From Bacteriovoracaceae bacterium (GTDB taxonomy: Bacteria; Bdellovibrionota; Bacteriovoracia; Bacteriovoracales; Bacteriovoracaceae): a DNA stretch of 34,773 nucleotides. Location: contig JAOARC010000049.1 in assembly GCA_025210745.1 (NCBI GenBank), positions 1-34,773 on the forward strand, in the 5' to 3' direction. A program made the translations under genes and the position numbers. This document shows positions 6,134 to 14,289 of this stretch, piece by piece. The notes below the pieces were generated by a model. It was not told the origin of the DNA and did no database searches. It saw only the letters and a program-made list of their open reading frames with translations. Each line of letters begins with the position of its first letter. Within the stretch, counting starts at the first letter, position 1.

Positions 6134-8362
6134 CTACTTTGATGTCATTGTGATTAGGGTGTGATCTATATTTTCAGCGGGAGGGTTTTTTATAAACTCC
6201 TCACATCTTAAATAGATTTTTTTACTAGGTTCATCCTCAGGGTGTTTATCTAAAATAGTACCTAAAATTTCTAAGCCTTCTTTAAATTGTCTATTTTCAT
6301 ACATTTTATAAGCTGTATTGAATTGATTAAAAGACTCTTGATCAATCATCATCCTATGATATGAATAAAGAACTTCATAAACGCCAACACCTTTTTCTTT
6401 TCCTTTAACTTTTACATAGTCTATCTTTCTTGCCCTAAATTTTTCTTTATCCATTTTTTCATAAGTAAATTCTGAAATAAGGATTTGAGCTCCATAATGC
6501 TTGCATAATGACTCGAGTCTGGCTCCAAGGTTCATATTATCCCCTAGGGCAGTATAAGCAAAAATCATATCAGATCCCATATTGCCTACATTACATTCTC
6601 CAGAGTTTAGCCCAAGGCCAATTTTAAACTCAGGATAGCCTTGTTCTTTAAACTCCTTGTTTATAGAAGGAAGAACATCTAGCATTTTTACTGAGGCACT
6701 AAGTGCTTTGTTAACATGATCTCCAATGTCAATAGGAGCTCCCCAAAAGGCAACAATGGCATCTCCGATATATTTATCAAGTGTTCCTTCTGTTTCAAAA
6801 ACAATATCCGTCATTTCACCCATATATCTGTTTAAGCATTTTGCAAGTTCATTGGCGGTGAGTTTTTCTGATATAGAAGTAAAGTCTCTAACGTCGCTAA
6901 ATAGGCAAGTAATATTTTTTCTGTCTCCACCAACTTTTAGTTTATCTGGATTTGCAAGCATATCATTTACAATACTTGGGGCGACATATCTTGAAAAAGC
7001 TCCTTTGATTTGTTTCTTTTCTTGACTTGTTTTATTAAAGTTTGAAAATGTAAGCCATATATAAGAAAAGAAAATACAAAAAACACTAAAAAATAACCTA
7101 ATCTCATAACCAGCAGGCAGAAAGATAATATGGTCTAGATATAACACACCACTAACTAGAACTATCATAGTAATAAGATCGAATACAGCGTTGCCTAAGT
7201 ACATAATTGATAGCAGGATGGTCATTGTTACAACCATAATAAGAACAGAATATTTTAAGGAATCACCTTTGGCTTTATAAAAGAATTTAGTATCAAGCAT
7301 TTGAAACATATTAATGTGTGCAAATACTCCTGGCATTTGAGCATCAACAGGAGTATTTCTTAAATCGTGGGCGCCTGTTGCTGAAGAACCAATAAAGACT
7401 GCTTTATTTTTAAATATATCATGCATCTCAGTATCATTATTAGCTTGCTCTAATACTTTCCAAATAGGAATGCTGCCAAACATCTTTGAGCTGCCATGCC
7501 ATCTTATTTTTGTTTCTCCATGCTGATTTGTATCAAGAGTAGTCTTATCATAAGTTAGTAAACTTCCAGCATTTTGAATAAGTTCTAGACTAAATTCTTT
7601 TTGGCTTAATAGTTCATATGTTTTTAAAGCTAAAGATGGATAGTATGTCGGATCATTATCAGTGATAATATTACTTACAAGTTGATAATTTCTAAAAACA
7701 CCATCAGGGTCTTCACGCATATTAATAAAGCCATATGATGGCTCTGCATTGTTTAGGATTTCGATTGGATATGTAGAACGATCAACATACATAGGAGTTA
7801 AATTATCCTTGCCACTTGAGCTAAGTAAGCTCATCATAAGACTTTCGGGAGCTTGCTCGTAAATTTGGGAGTGATATTCATGAGTACTTGTATAAGCCAA
7901 TACAACATGGGAATCATCATTTTTTTGAAATCTTTTTATAGCAGCAGCAAATTCATCATCTGGACTTTTTTGAGAGCAAGACAAAGACTTTTCTGGAAAA
8001 AGAACATCGAATGCAACAACTTTAGCCCCATAGATAGATAGTTTATCTAATAACTTTGCCCAGGTCGTTCTAGGTAGTGGCCATGTTCCAAGCTTTTGTA
8101 ATGTTTCATCATCAAGATCGACATAGACAAGTTTGCTTTGGGGTTTTTTAGGTTCTAGGTACTTAATTCTGTAATCATAAAAATTATTTTCAAAAAAAGT
8201 AGCATAACTTCCAAGTTCGTATTGAATTTTGTCCCATGTATTGTCTTCAATTTCATCTTCTCTAAAGTTTGTAATAATAAAACTGGCAAAGATACTATAA
8301 AAACAGATTGCAAAGACAACAGTTATACCAAGAATCTCTAGCCACTTTTCTTTTAATTTCAT
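6134..8362 (-). CDS. CHASE2-domain class III adenylate/guanylate cyclase
   Basis: 742-residue membrane receptor cyclase. Order: one N-terminal membrane helix (about 9-30); a periplasmic CHASE2 domain (about 45-355, with VDLDDETLQKLGTWPLPR and the closing IPIWKVLE and FIGSSATG elements); three closely packed helices (about 370-438); a linker (QIKGAFSRYVAPSIV); and a class III cyclase domain (about 480-660). Both metal Asp are present (Asp490 in FSDVRDF, Asp534 in YIGDAI), as are Lys530 for adenine recognition, Asn611 and Arg615 (NLGARLE). A polar Thr604 sits at the second purine-selecting position, as in many bacterial adenylate cyclases, so cAMP is the likely product. Residues 675-720 look TPR-like. 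AGGA precedes the start by 7 bases. It is divergent from hemF with 65 bases between them. Confidence 0.88.
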   Translation of the reverse strand: MKLKEKWLEILGITVVFAICFYSIFASFIITNFREDEIEDNTWDKIQYELGSYATFFENNFYDYRIKYLEPKKPQSKLVYVDLDDETLQKLGTWPLPRTTWAKLLDKLSIYGAKVVAFDVLFPEKSLSCSQKSPDDEFAAAIKRFQKNDDSHVVLAYTSTHEYHSQIYEQAPESLMMSLLSSSGKDNLTPMYVDRSTYPIEILNNAEPSYGFINMREDPDGVFRNYQLVSNIITDNDPTYYPSLALKTYELLSQKEFSLELIQNAGSLLTYDKTTLDTNQHGETKIRWHGSSKMFGSIPIWKVLEQANNDTEMHDIFKNKAVFIGSSATGAHDLRNTPVDAQMPGVFAHINMFQMLDTKFFYKAKGDSLKYSVLIMVVTMTILLSIMYLGNAVFDLITMIVLVSGVLYLDHIIFLPAGYEIRLFFSVFCIFFSYIWLTFSNFNKTSQEKKQIKGAFSRYVAPSIVNDMLANPDKLKVGGDRKNITCLFSDVRDFTSISEKLTANELAKCLNRYMGEMTDIVFETEGTLDKYIGDAIVAFWGAPIDIGDHVNKALSASVKMLDVLPSINKEFKEQGYPEFKIGLGLNSGECNVGNMGSDMIFAYTALGDNMNLGARLESLCKHYGAQILISEFTYEKMDKEKFRARKIDYVKVKGKEKGVGVYEVLYSYHRMMIDQESFNQFNTAYKMYENRQFKEGLEILGTILDKHPEDEPSKKIYLRCEEFIKNPPAENIDHTLITMTSK

Positions 8363-8427
8363 ATATAGTCCTTTTGTAACTTTTCGGCTAATATATCCTT
8401 ATATTTACAAATATTTAGGAATGCAAA

Positions 8428-9321
8428 ATGATTGAAATATATAAGAAAAAATTCAGTGATCATGTTAAAGAGCTTCAAAATCAAATTACGGATAGAATGA
8501 AGAATTTTGATACAAAGCTTAATATTCAAGAAGACGTGTGGCAAAGGCTTGACCATGAATCAAATCCAGGTGGTGGAGGCATAACGAGAGCTTTTGAAGG
8601 ATCTATTTTTGAAAATGCTGGAGTGAATACTTCGGAAATTTTTGGCAAAATCAATCCTGACTTCGCTAGTAAGTTACAAGGAGATTCAAATGAATTATGG
8701 GCCAGTGGAATTTCGTTAATCATTCATCCTAAAAACCCAAAGATTCCAACTGTTCATGCCAATTTTAGAATGATCCACCAAGGAGATAAGTTTTGGTTTG
8801 GTGGTGGAGCTGATCTAACTCCTTATTATCCATTTGAAGAAGACTTTGAATACTTTCACGGTGTCTGGAAAAAAGCATGCGCTCCCTATAAGTGCTATAA
8901 CAAGATGAAAGAAACTTGTGATAAGTACTTTACAAATACCCATAGAAATAATGAAATGCGTGGTGTGGGTGGAATCTTTTTTGATCACTATAATACAGGA
9001 GATCTAGAAAAAGACTTTAGTATGGTGGTGGATTTATCAAACCATTTTATCGAATCGTATTTTCCAATCGTAGAAAAAAGAATCAGTGAAGACTATGATC
9101 AAGATGATGTAGATTTTCAATATCATAGGCATGGAAGATATGTAGAATTTAATCTTATCCACGATAGGGGGACCCACTTTGGTCTTAAGACAAATGGAAG
9201 GATTGATTCTATTTTAATTTCACTACCTAAGAATGTGAGATTTTCTTATAAATATGCTCCAAAGCCGGGTAGTGCCCACGAGAGGATGATGAATTATTAT
9301 TATCCTAAGGACTGGGCTTAG
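8428..9321 (+). CDS. hemF: Oxygen-dependent coproporphyrinogen III oxidase
   Basis: 297 residues, the normal HemF length. Catalyses oxidative decarboxylation of coproporphyrinogen III to protoporphyrinogen IX in cytosolic heme synthesis, using O2. Seen: the NPGGGGITRAFEG segment (46-58), WASGISLIIHPKNPKIPTVH with His100 and His110, WFGGGADLTPYYP (123-135), His144, His172 in THRNNEMRG, and the highly conserved RHGRYVEFNLIHDRGTHFGL block (234-253). The four His correspond to the set implicated in catalysis or metal binding in E. coli HemF. The ATG at 8428 has AGGA 7 bases upstream. Use of the aerobic enzyme implies an oxygen-respiring host. Heme made here would also feed the cytochrome c machinery encoded at 30842-33896. 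Confidence 0.96.
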   Translation: MIEIYKKKFSDHVKELQNQITDRMKNFDTKLNIQEDVWQRLDHESNPGGGGITRAFEGSIFENAGVNTSEIFGKINPDFASKLQGDSNELWASGISLIIHPKNPKIPTVHANFRMIHQGDKFWFGGGADLTPYYPFEEDFEYFHGVWKKACAPYKCYNKMKETCDKYFTNTHRNNEMRGVGGIFFDHYNTGDLEKDFSMVVDLSNHFIESYFPIVEKRISEDYDQDDVDFQYHRHGRYVEFNLIHDRGTHFGLKTNGRIDSILISLPKNVRFSYKYAPKPGSAHERMMNYYYPKDWA

Positions 9322-9594
9322 GTTTATATATAATTAAGTATTTAAAATAACCTAAGCTTTATTTAAATACTCCAACATAAGATCTTTTATCTTAGTTGTA
9401 TATGGCATATTTTCCAGTTCACATTTATATCTAAAGACTTTTAAATAAATCAGGATCAATTTTCATTGTGATAAGCTTTAGTTTTTCAATTTTCTTTGCT
9501 TTATTAAGTTCCATCAGCTAAGCCATTACCAGTTGATGCTGATGAAATAGATAGACTTAAGTATAAATTATGCAGAGAAATACTTATATATAAA
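9322..9594. other. Intergenic stretch with inverted repeats and a vestigial small ORF
   Basis: No complete gene is seen. Two inverted repeats overlap just after hemF: GCTTAGGTT (9316-9324) with AACCTAAGC (9349-9357), and AGTATTTAAA (9337-9346) with TTTAAATACT (9362-9371). They may form alternative 3' hairpins. A 27-codon minus-strand frame (9431-9514, MELNKAKKIEKL...) ends quickly and looks like debris rather than a gene. The open frame of the XRE-like fragment begins at 9508 with no start codon before 9595. Confidence 0.4.
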
Positions 9595-9924
9595 ATGCAT
9601 TATAAAATGACGTTAGATGAGTTATCTCAGAAAATAGAAATTGGAAAAACAGATTTAAGTAAAGTTATAAACTATCATATTGATAGGTATACTATAGATA
9701 AACTCTATAGATTAATACTTAAGTTAAAACCTGATTTTTGTTTGGGATATAGCAGCTTAAACCTAAAAGAAGTACCTAAAATAGGCCATAGCAGATCTTC
9801 TTGTCTGAACAATCTTAACCGTTTCATGCTTAAATTCCATATTATCATTTTTAGCAAAAACACCAATACTGATATTTCTATTATTATAAAGACCAATATC
9901 AAGTTCTATAGTATTGCTAAATGA
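9508..9924 (+). pseudogene. Remnant of an XRE-type helix-turn-helix regulator
   Basis: The frame is open from 9508 after a TAA at 9505-9507. It reads DADEIDRLKYKLCREIL, then MTLDELSQKIEIGKTDLSKV, then a DRYTIDKLYRLI segment. This is the layout of small XRE/Cro-type HTH proteins: a helix, the HTH with T-x3-L-x3-I, then a D-R-Y/F-T-x-D-K-L helix. Homologous sequence starts before the first ATG (9595), so the natural 5' end with a start codon is missing. The 3' part beyond about 9760 runs antisense into the neighbouring barrel gene and looks unrelated, as if the stop was also lost. A truncated product from 9595 remains possible. No partner toxin is visible. Confidence 0.42.
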
Positions 9925-10671
9925 TCCATTAACTTCATTTGCATGATTTTGTTTTTCAAGATGAATATTATGAAGGTTGTATCCTAAAGATAAAACACCT
10001 GTGAGGTGCATTTTCCAAAATCTAATAGTTCCAGTGTAACCATATTCATAGCCAGCATTTGCAATATTAATCTGTTTAAGACCATTAATCGGCTCGTAGT
10101 CAACTCCATCAAATAGAGTCGAATTATTTTTAAAAGTAGTAGAGTTTATATAAACTGAATGAAATGCTGAATAACCACTTACTCTTTCTTTTTTATCACT
10201 AAGTAAGGTCTTTCCTAAGTCGTATCCCTTTTTACTAAAATACTTTATATTTATTCCATAAGATACAGTTGAAATATCATGCCTTTGATTAAGATTGATA
10301 GTTTCATTTTCGTTAACGAAAAAGCCTTGATAGTTTTGATAGTAAGCAGATACTAAGAACTTATCCATATCAGTAAATAATTGTAGATCAAAAAAGGTTG
10401 TTTTTTTATCAGATGATATCTTATCTTTTTTTTCATCTTCTTGAAGATAACCGATTCCGTATGTGAATCCTTTTCTTTTAACGGCGATTCCATTAATTGT
10501 AGATCTTGTGGGACTAAGTTTTGTATTACCACCACTTTTTATCTCATTTTTAAACTCGTACTCTAAATAAGGAACATATGTAAAAAGAGCATAGTTTTGA
10601 AATTCATTCTTTTTTGCAAAATCATTATAATATGTAAAAAGGGCTGCAAGACCTATTACAATTAATCCCAT
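9763..10671 (-). CDS. Putative outer-membrane beta-barrel protein (DUF4421-like)
   Basis: 302 residues. The N-terminus (MGLIVIGLAALFTYY) is a short signal-like hydrophobic segment. The rest alternates polar and hydrophobic residues in beta-strand-like runs with many Tyr, Phe and Gly, and it ends in YFRYFF, a terminal-Phe signal typical of BAM-inserted barrels. The part KRKGFTYGIGY...FFDLQLFTDMDKFLVSAYYQNYQGFFV resembles DUF4421 as I remember it; this is not verified. AGGA lies 8-9 bases before the start, and only 13 bases separate it from the nfu stop, so it probably shares the suf transcript. Its link with Fe-S assembly is unexplained. The 3' end overlaps the fragmentary XRE frame on the other strand. 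Confidence 0.6.
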   Translation of the reverse strand: MGLIVIGLAALFTYYNDFAKKNEFQNYALFTYVPYLEYEFKNEIKSGGNTKLSPTRSTINGIAVKRKGFTYGIGYLQEDEKKDKISSDKKTTFFDLQLFTDMDKFLVSAYYQNYQGFFVNENETINLNQRHDISTVSYGINIKYFSKKGYDLGKTLLSDKKERVSGYSAFHSVYINSTTFKNNSTLFDGVDYEPINGLKQINIANAGYEYGYTGTIRFWKMHLTGVLSLGYNLHNIHLEKQNHANEVNGSFSNTIELDIGLYNNRNISIGVFAKNDNMEFKHETVKIVQTRRSAMAYFRYFF

Positions 10672-10684
10672 TGTTTTTTCCTAC

Positions 10685-11245
10685 TTATTCTTCTGGCGCA
10701 ATATATACTTCAATATTTGGATTAAAATTCTCTTTTAAAATAGCACGAATTCCTTCTAATGTCCCTCCGGTAGAAGATGGACATGTACCACAAGCTCCTT
10801 GATACTTAATAATAAGAATATTATCAGCATAGCTTACACATTGAACATCCCCGCCATCTGCTTGAAGAGCGGCTCTAATATGCTTATCAATAACAGATTC
10901 TATTTGAGCTAATTCTTTTGGAAGATGTTTTCTTCGCTCCGCCTCTGGATCAATTTCTTTAAAGTCAGGGTCATGATCTTCAATAAATGTTTCAATACAT
11001 GTCATAACAGCTGGCTCTAATGAATCCCAAGGCTCAAAAGTAAACTTACTAAGAGTTACTACATTCTGAAAAAAGTGAATTTGATCAACTCCACGAAGGT
11101 CAAATAAAGCTGCAGCTAAAGGAATGTCCTTTGCTTGATTTGGGTTTTTAAAAGAAGATTTACCTTCCGTTTTTAAAGTTTTAGTTGTAATAAACTTTAA
11201 AGCATTTGGATTTGGTGTTGGTTGTATAATTATATCACTCATCAT
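10685..11245 (-). CDS. Nfu-type Fe-S scaffold/carrier protein
   Basis: 186 residues in two parts: an N-terminal Nfu_N domain (PTPNPNALKFIT at 9-20, through about residue 88) and a C-terminal NifU-like domain (about 113-182) with the cluster ligands in GACGTCPSS, Cys152 and Cys155. It is expected to bind a [4Fe-4S] cluster assembled by SufBCD and hand it to target enzymes. A charged linker (about 92-112) joins the domains. It follows sufS by 9 bases and has AAGGA about 6 bases upstream; a second ATG one codon later is an equal alternative start. No sufE, sufU or sufA lies in this cluster, so this protein is the only carrier encoded here. Confidence 0.9.
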   Translation of the reverse strand: MMSDIIIQPTPNPNALKFITTKTLKTEGKSSFKNPNQAKDIPLAAALFDLRGVDQIHFFQNVVTLSKFTFEPWDSLEPAVMTCIETFIEDHDPDFKEIDPEAERRKHLPKELAQIESVIDKHIRAALQADGGDVQCVSYADNILIIKYQGACGTCPSSTGGTLEGIRAILKENFNPNIEVYIAPEE

Positions 11246-11254
11246 TGGGTTTCC

Positions 11255-12469
11255 TTAACAAAACATCTCTTTAATTTTAACTAGCGCTTCATATAGAGCA
11301 TCAACCTCTTGCTTAGTATTATAAATACTAAAAGATGCTCTTGCAGTAGCAGGTACACCAAGTCTTTTCATAAGAGGACTTGTACAGTGGTGACCTGATC
11401 TAACAGCAATATTGTACTTATTTAAAAATGTAGCTATATCATGAGCATGAAGTCCTTCCATAGTAAATGAGATCACACTTGTTTTTTTCTCACTAGTTCC
11501 ATGAATAGTTAATCCATCAATCGAAGATAATTTGGCTGTAGCGTATTTTAAAAGATCATCTTCATGCCTTTGAATTTCATCAAAGTTTAAAGAATTGATA
11601 AACTCTATGGCCTTGGCCCAAGCAATGATACCTCCAATATGGGGAGTACCAGCTTCAAATTTATATGGAAGATCATTAAAAGTTGTCTTTTCAAAAGTAA
11701 CAGTGTCGATCATATCTCCGCCACCTAAAAAAGGAGGCATTTTTTCAAGATGTTCTTGTTTTCCATATAAAAGACCGCAGCCTGTTGGTCCAAACATCTT
11801 ATGTGCACTTAAAGATAAAAAGTCACAGTCTAAATCTTTAACATCAATTTTTGTATGTCCACTAGCTTGAGCAGCATCAACATGAATAAAAGCATTTGAA
11901 TTTTCTTTTACTATTTTTACAATCTCTTTAACTGGATTAATAATGCCAAGAGCATTAGAAATATAGTTAAAGCTAATAAGTTTTGTTTTATCGCTTAAAA
12001 GCTCCTTAAGTTTTTCTACTTGAAGTTCACCCTTGTCATTTATAGGTAGTACCTTAATTGTTATATCACATCTATCTTTTAGTAGTTGCCATGGAACAAT
12101 ATTTGAGTGGTGTTCAAGTTCAGTTATAATAATTTCATCACCTGGACCAATAAAAGCACTTGAGAATGAATGAGCTAGTATATTTATAGACTCAGTCGTT
12201 CCTTTAGTGAAAATAACTTCTTTAGTTGAATTAGCTCCAATAAAATCTTTTAAAAGCTCTCTAGTGTACTCATATTTATTTGTAGAAACTTCAGATAGGG
12301 TGTGAATACCTCTGTGAATATTTGAAGTTTCTTTTTGATAATAAGTAATAAGGCTATCTGCAACGCTCTTTGGCTTTAAAGTCGTAGCTGCATTATCAAA
12401 GTATATGATTTTATTTCCATGTGTTGTATCTTCAAGCTGTGGAAAGTGAGATCTAATATTATCCATCAT
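11255..12469 (-). CDS. sufS: SufS-type cysteine desulfurase
   Basis: 404-residue PLP enzyme (group II desulfurase) that takes sulfur from L-cysteine as a persulfide for Fe-S assembly. Seen: IIYFDNAATT near the start, EHHSNIVPW (119-127), HVDAAQ (196-201), the PLP Lys224 in LSAHKMFGPTG, and active-site Cys362 in RSGHHCTSP. The short RxGHHC loop with Cys is the group II signature. The start codons ATG ATG lie inside the end of sufD (11-base overlap), so translation is probably coupled; either Met may be used. Group II enzymes normally need a SufE or SufU partner; none is encoded nearby, so it must be elsewhere or replaced. Confidence 0.95.
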   Translation of the reverse strand: MMDNIRSHFPQLEDTTHGNKIIYFDNAATTLKPKSVADSLITYYQKETSNIHRGIHTLSEVSTNKYEYTRELLKDFIGANSTKEVIFTKGTTESINILAHSFSSAFIGPGDEIIITELEHHSNIVPWQLLKDRCDITIKVLPINDKGELQVEKLKELLSDKTKLISFNYISNALGIINPVKEIVKIVKENSNAFIHVDAAQASGHTKIDVKDLDCDFLSLSAHKMFGPTGCGLLYGKQEHLEKMPPFLGGGDMIDTVTFEKTTFNDLPYKFEAGTPHIGGIIAWAKAIEFINSLNFDEIQRHEDDLLKYATAKLSSIDGLTIHGTSEKKTSVISFTMEGLHAHDIATFLNKYNIAVRSGHHCTSPLMKRLGVPATARASFSIYNTKQEVDALYEALVKIKEMFC

Positions 12470-13520
12470 TAACTTCTTTAATCAATAGATTCTTAATATC
12501 CTGATTTTTAATTTTAAATAAAACATCATTTATAAAAGCTTTTGATAATATCTTTTTAGCTCGCTCGATTTTAATTCCACGGCTTGTAAAATAAAAAACT
12601 TCATCATCATTTATCTGACCTGTAGTAGATCCATGAGAGCACTTAACATCATCAGCATAAATTTCAAGCTGTGGTCTTGAGTTTGCTTTAGCTTTACTTG
12701 TTAAAAGAAGATTTTTATTAAGCTGATCAGAATTAATGGCTTGCGCATCTTTTTCAACTCTAATTAAACCAGTAAATACCCCGCGAGCACTATCATCTAA
12801 AACACTCTTGTATAATTGAGAACTATAGCTTCTAGGAGCGTTATGGTAGATAAATGAATTTGTATCCGTATGAGTATTGCCTTTAGTTGCGTATAGGCCA
12901 TGAACACTTGTTGTAGATTCACTATGATTAAGTTCACTGTGAACATTTGTTCTAGCTAGCTTTGATCCAAGATCTACACTTACAATATCAATATGCGTAT
13001 TTTCTTTTGAAAAAGCTAAAATATTATTAAAAATTAATGACTTATTATTCAGTTTTTGTAGATTTGTAATATTAATACTTTGATTATTATTAGCATTTGT
13101 TTCAAACTGGTTAAAACTTAAAGCATGTTTTTCATCATTATTTGTAAATTCATTAAGTAGATGAATTTCATTATCATTTGATTCAATTAAAAACTTATTA
13201 ACACTTACACCGTTATTGTATTTATGCTTTAGAATAACAGGGCGATTTTTATTATTAATCGTAATCTTATAAGTCTTTGTAGCTTTATTAGTTAAGTTAA
13301 AAGCACTATCACCAGCAATATTTCCTGCACTAGGAGCAGTTGTTACAAATGAAGCTTTTTCAATCTTACAATTATCATTTTTAGATCCATCTAGATTTAA
13401 AAATTCAAAATCTGTTGATCCGTCAATAACTTTATAATCTTCAAAGTGCTTTTTTAAGCTTGTGTATTTCCAAGTCTCAACTTTTGTTGTGGGAAGATTA
13501 TCTAAAAATTCATTAATCAT
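12459..13520 (-). CDS. sufD: SufD, Fe-S assembly complex subunit
   Basis: 353 residues of the SufB/SufD family. The N-terminal part (about 1-130) is divergent and Asn/Lys-rich; the C-terminal beta-helix core carries the family block YADDVKCSHGSTTGQ, with the Cys-Ser-His of SufD, followed by VFYFTSRGI and the terminal helices. SufD pairs with SufB and SufC in the SufBC2D scaffold. I prefer the ATG at 13520: GGGGA lies 5 bases upstream and it overlaps the sufC stop as ATGATTAA. An ATG four codons earlier (13532) is possible but poorly placed. The high Asn content in the N-terminal half is notable but there is no frameshift. Confidence 0.92.
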   Translation of the reverse strand: MINEFLDNLPTTKVETWKYTSLKKHFEDYKVIDGSTDFEFLNLDGSKNDNCKIEKASFVTTAPSAGNIAGDSAFNLTNKATKTYKITINNKNRPVILKHKYNNGVSVNKFLIESNDNEIHLLNEFTNNDEKHALSFNQFETNANNNQSINITNLQKLNNKSLIFNNILAFSKENTHIDIVSVDLGSKLARTNVHSELNHSESTTSVHGLYATKGNTHTDTNSFIYHNAPRSYSSQLYKSVLDDSARGVFTGLIRVEKDAQAINSDQLNKNLLLTSKAKANSRPQLEIYADDVKCSHGSTTGQINDDEVFYFTSRGIKIERAKKILSKAFINDVLFKIKNQDIKNLLIKEVNDG

Positions 13521-14277
13521 TATTTTCCCCAATTAACCAATCGTATCCTCTTTTTTCAAGCTCTAGAGCTAGGCTTTTATCACCACTTTTAATGATCTTT
13601 CCTTTATAAAGAACGTGAACAAAATCTGGCTCAATATAATCTAGTAGTCTTTGGTAGTGTGTAACTAAAACGATAGAGTTAAATTTATTCTTTAAAGTGT
13701 TAACACCTTTAGCAACAGTTTTAAGAGCATCAATATCAAGACCAGAATCTGTTTCATCAAGTAAAGCAAGTCTTGGATTTAAAAGAAGCATTTGAAGAAT
13801 TTCATTTTTTTTCTTTTCTCCACCAGAAAAACCTTCGTTAACGGCTCTATCTAAAAATCCTTCGCTCATATCTAAAATAGGAAGCTTAGATTTTACATAT
13901 TCTCTAAAGCTCGCTTCATCCATTGTATCTGCACCTTGGTGTTCACAAAGACTGTTAAAAGCTTCTTGCATAAATGTGATATTTGAAACTCCTGGAATTT
14001 CAATAGGGTATTGAAAGCCTAAAAATATACCTTCTTTAGCTCTTTGGTCAGCTTCAAGTTCCATAAGATCACTCATTTTACCGTTGATACTATAGTTAAC
14101 TTCTCCGCCTGTTACTTCATAATCTGGGTGACCTGAAATTACCTTTGATAAAGTACTTTTTCCTGATCCATTGGGTCCCATGATAGCGTGAACTTCACCA
14201 GGTTTTACCTCAAAGTTAATTCCATTTAAAATTTGATTATCTTCTACACTTGCATTTAAATTTTTAATTTCTAACAT
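13513..14277 (-). CDS. sufC: SufC, Fe-S assembly ATPase
   Basis: 254-residue ABC-type ATPase without membrane segments, the energy subunit of SufBC2D in the cytosol. Walker A is GPNGSGKST (34-42), the Q-loop lies in FLGFQYP (85-91), the signature is SGGEKKK (151-157), Walker B is LALLDE (170-175) with the D-loop SGLD, and the switch His is in VLVTHYQRLLDYI. The SGGEKK form and the LDETDSGLD block are typical of SufC rather than transporter ATPases. It lies 12 bases after sufB and overlaps sufD by 8 bases. AAGGA is about 9 bases before the ATG. Confidence 0.97.
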   Translation of the reverse strand: MLEIKNLNASVEDNQILNGINFEVKPGEVHAIMGPNGSGKSTLSKVISGHPDYEVTGGEVNYSINGKMSDLMELEADQRAKEGIFLGFQYPIEIPGVSNITFMQEAFNSLCEHQGADTMDEASFREYVKSKLPILDMSEGFLDRAVNEGFSGGEKKKNEILQMLLLNPRLALLDETDSGLDIDALKTVAKGVNTLKNKFNSIVLVTHYQRLLDYIEPDFVHVLYKGKIIKSGDKSLALELEKRGYDWLIGENND

Positions 14278-14289
14278 TTTATATATTCC

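Noticed and set aside
6726..7025. Plus-strand open frame opposite the cyclase domain
   Set aside because: It is antisense to the conserved catalytic core; its Ser/Phe-rich composition is that of a shadow frame.
8359..8556. Minus-strand open frame over the hemF start
   Set aside because: It lies opposite well-conserved hemF sequence, has no ribosome site and no recognisable protein features.
9431..9514. 27-codon minus-strand frame (MELNKAKKIEKL...)
   Set aside because: It has a stop codon directly before the start, no clear ribosome site and lies in a decayed region; too short to support as a gene.
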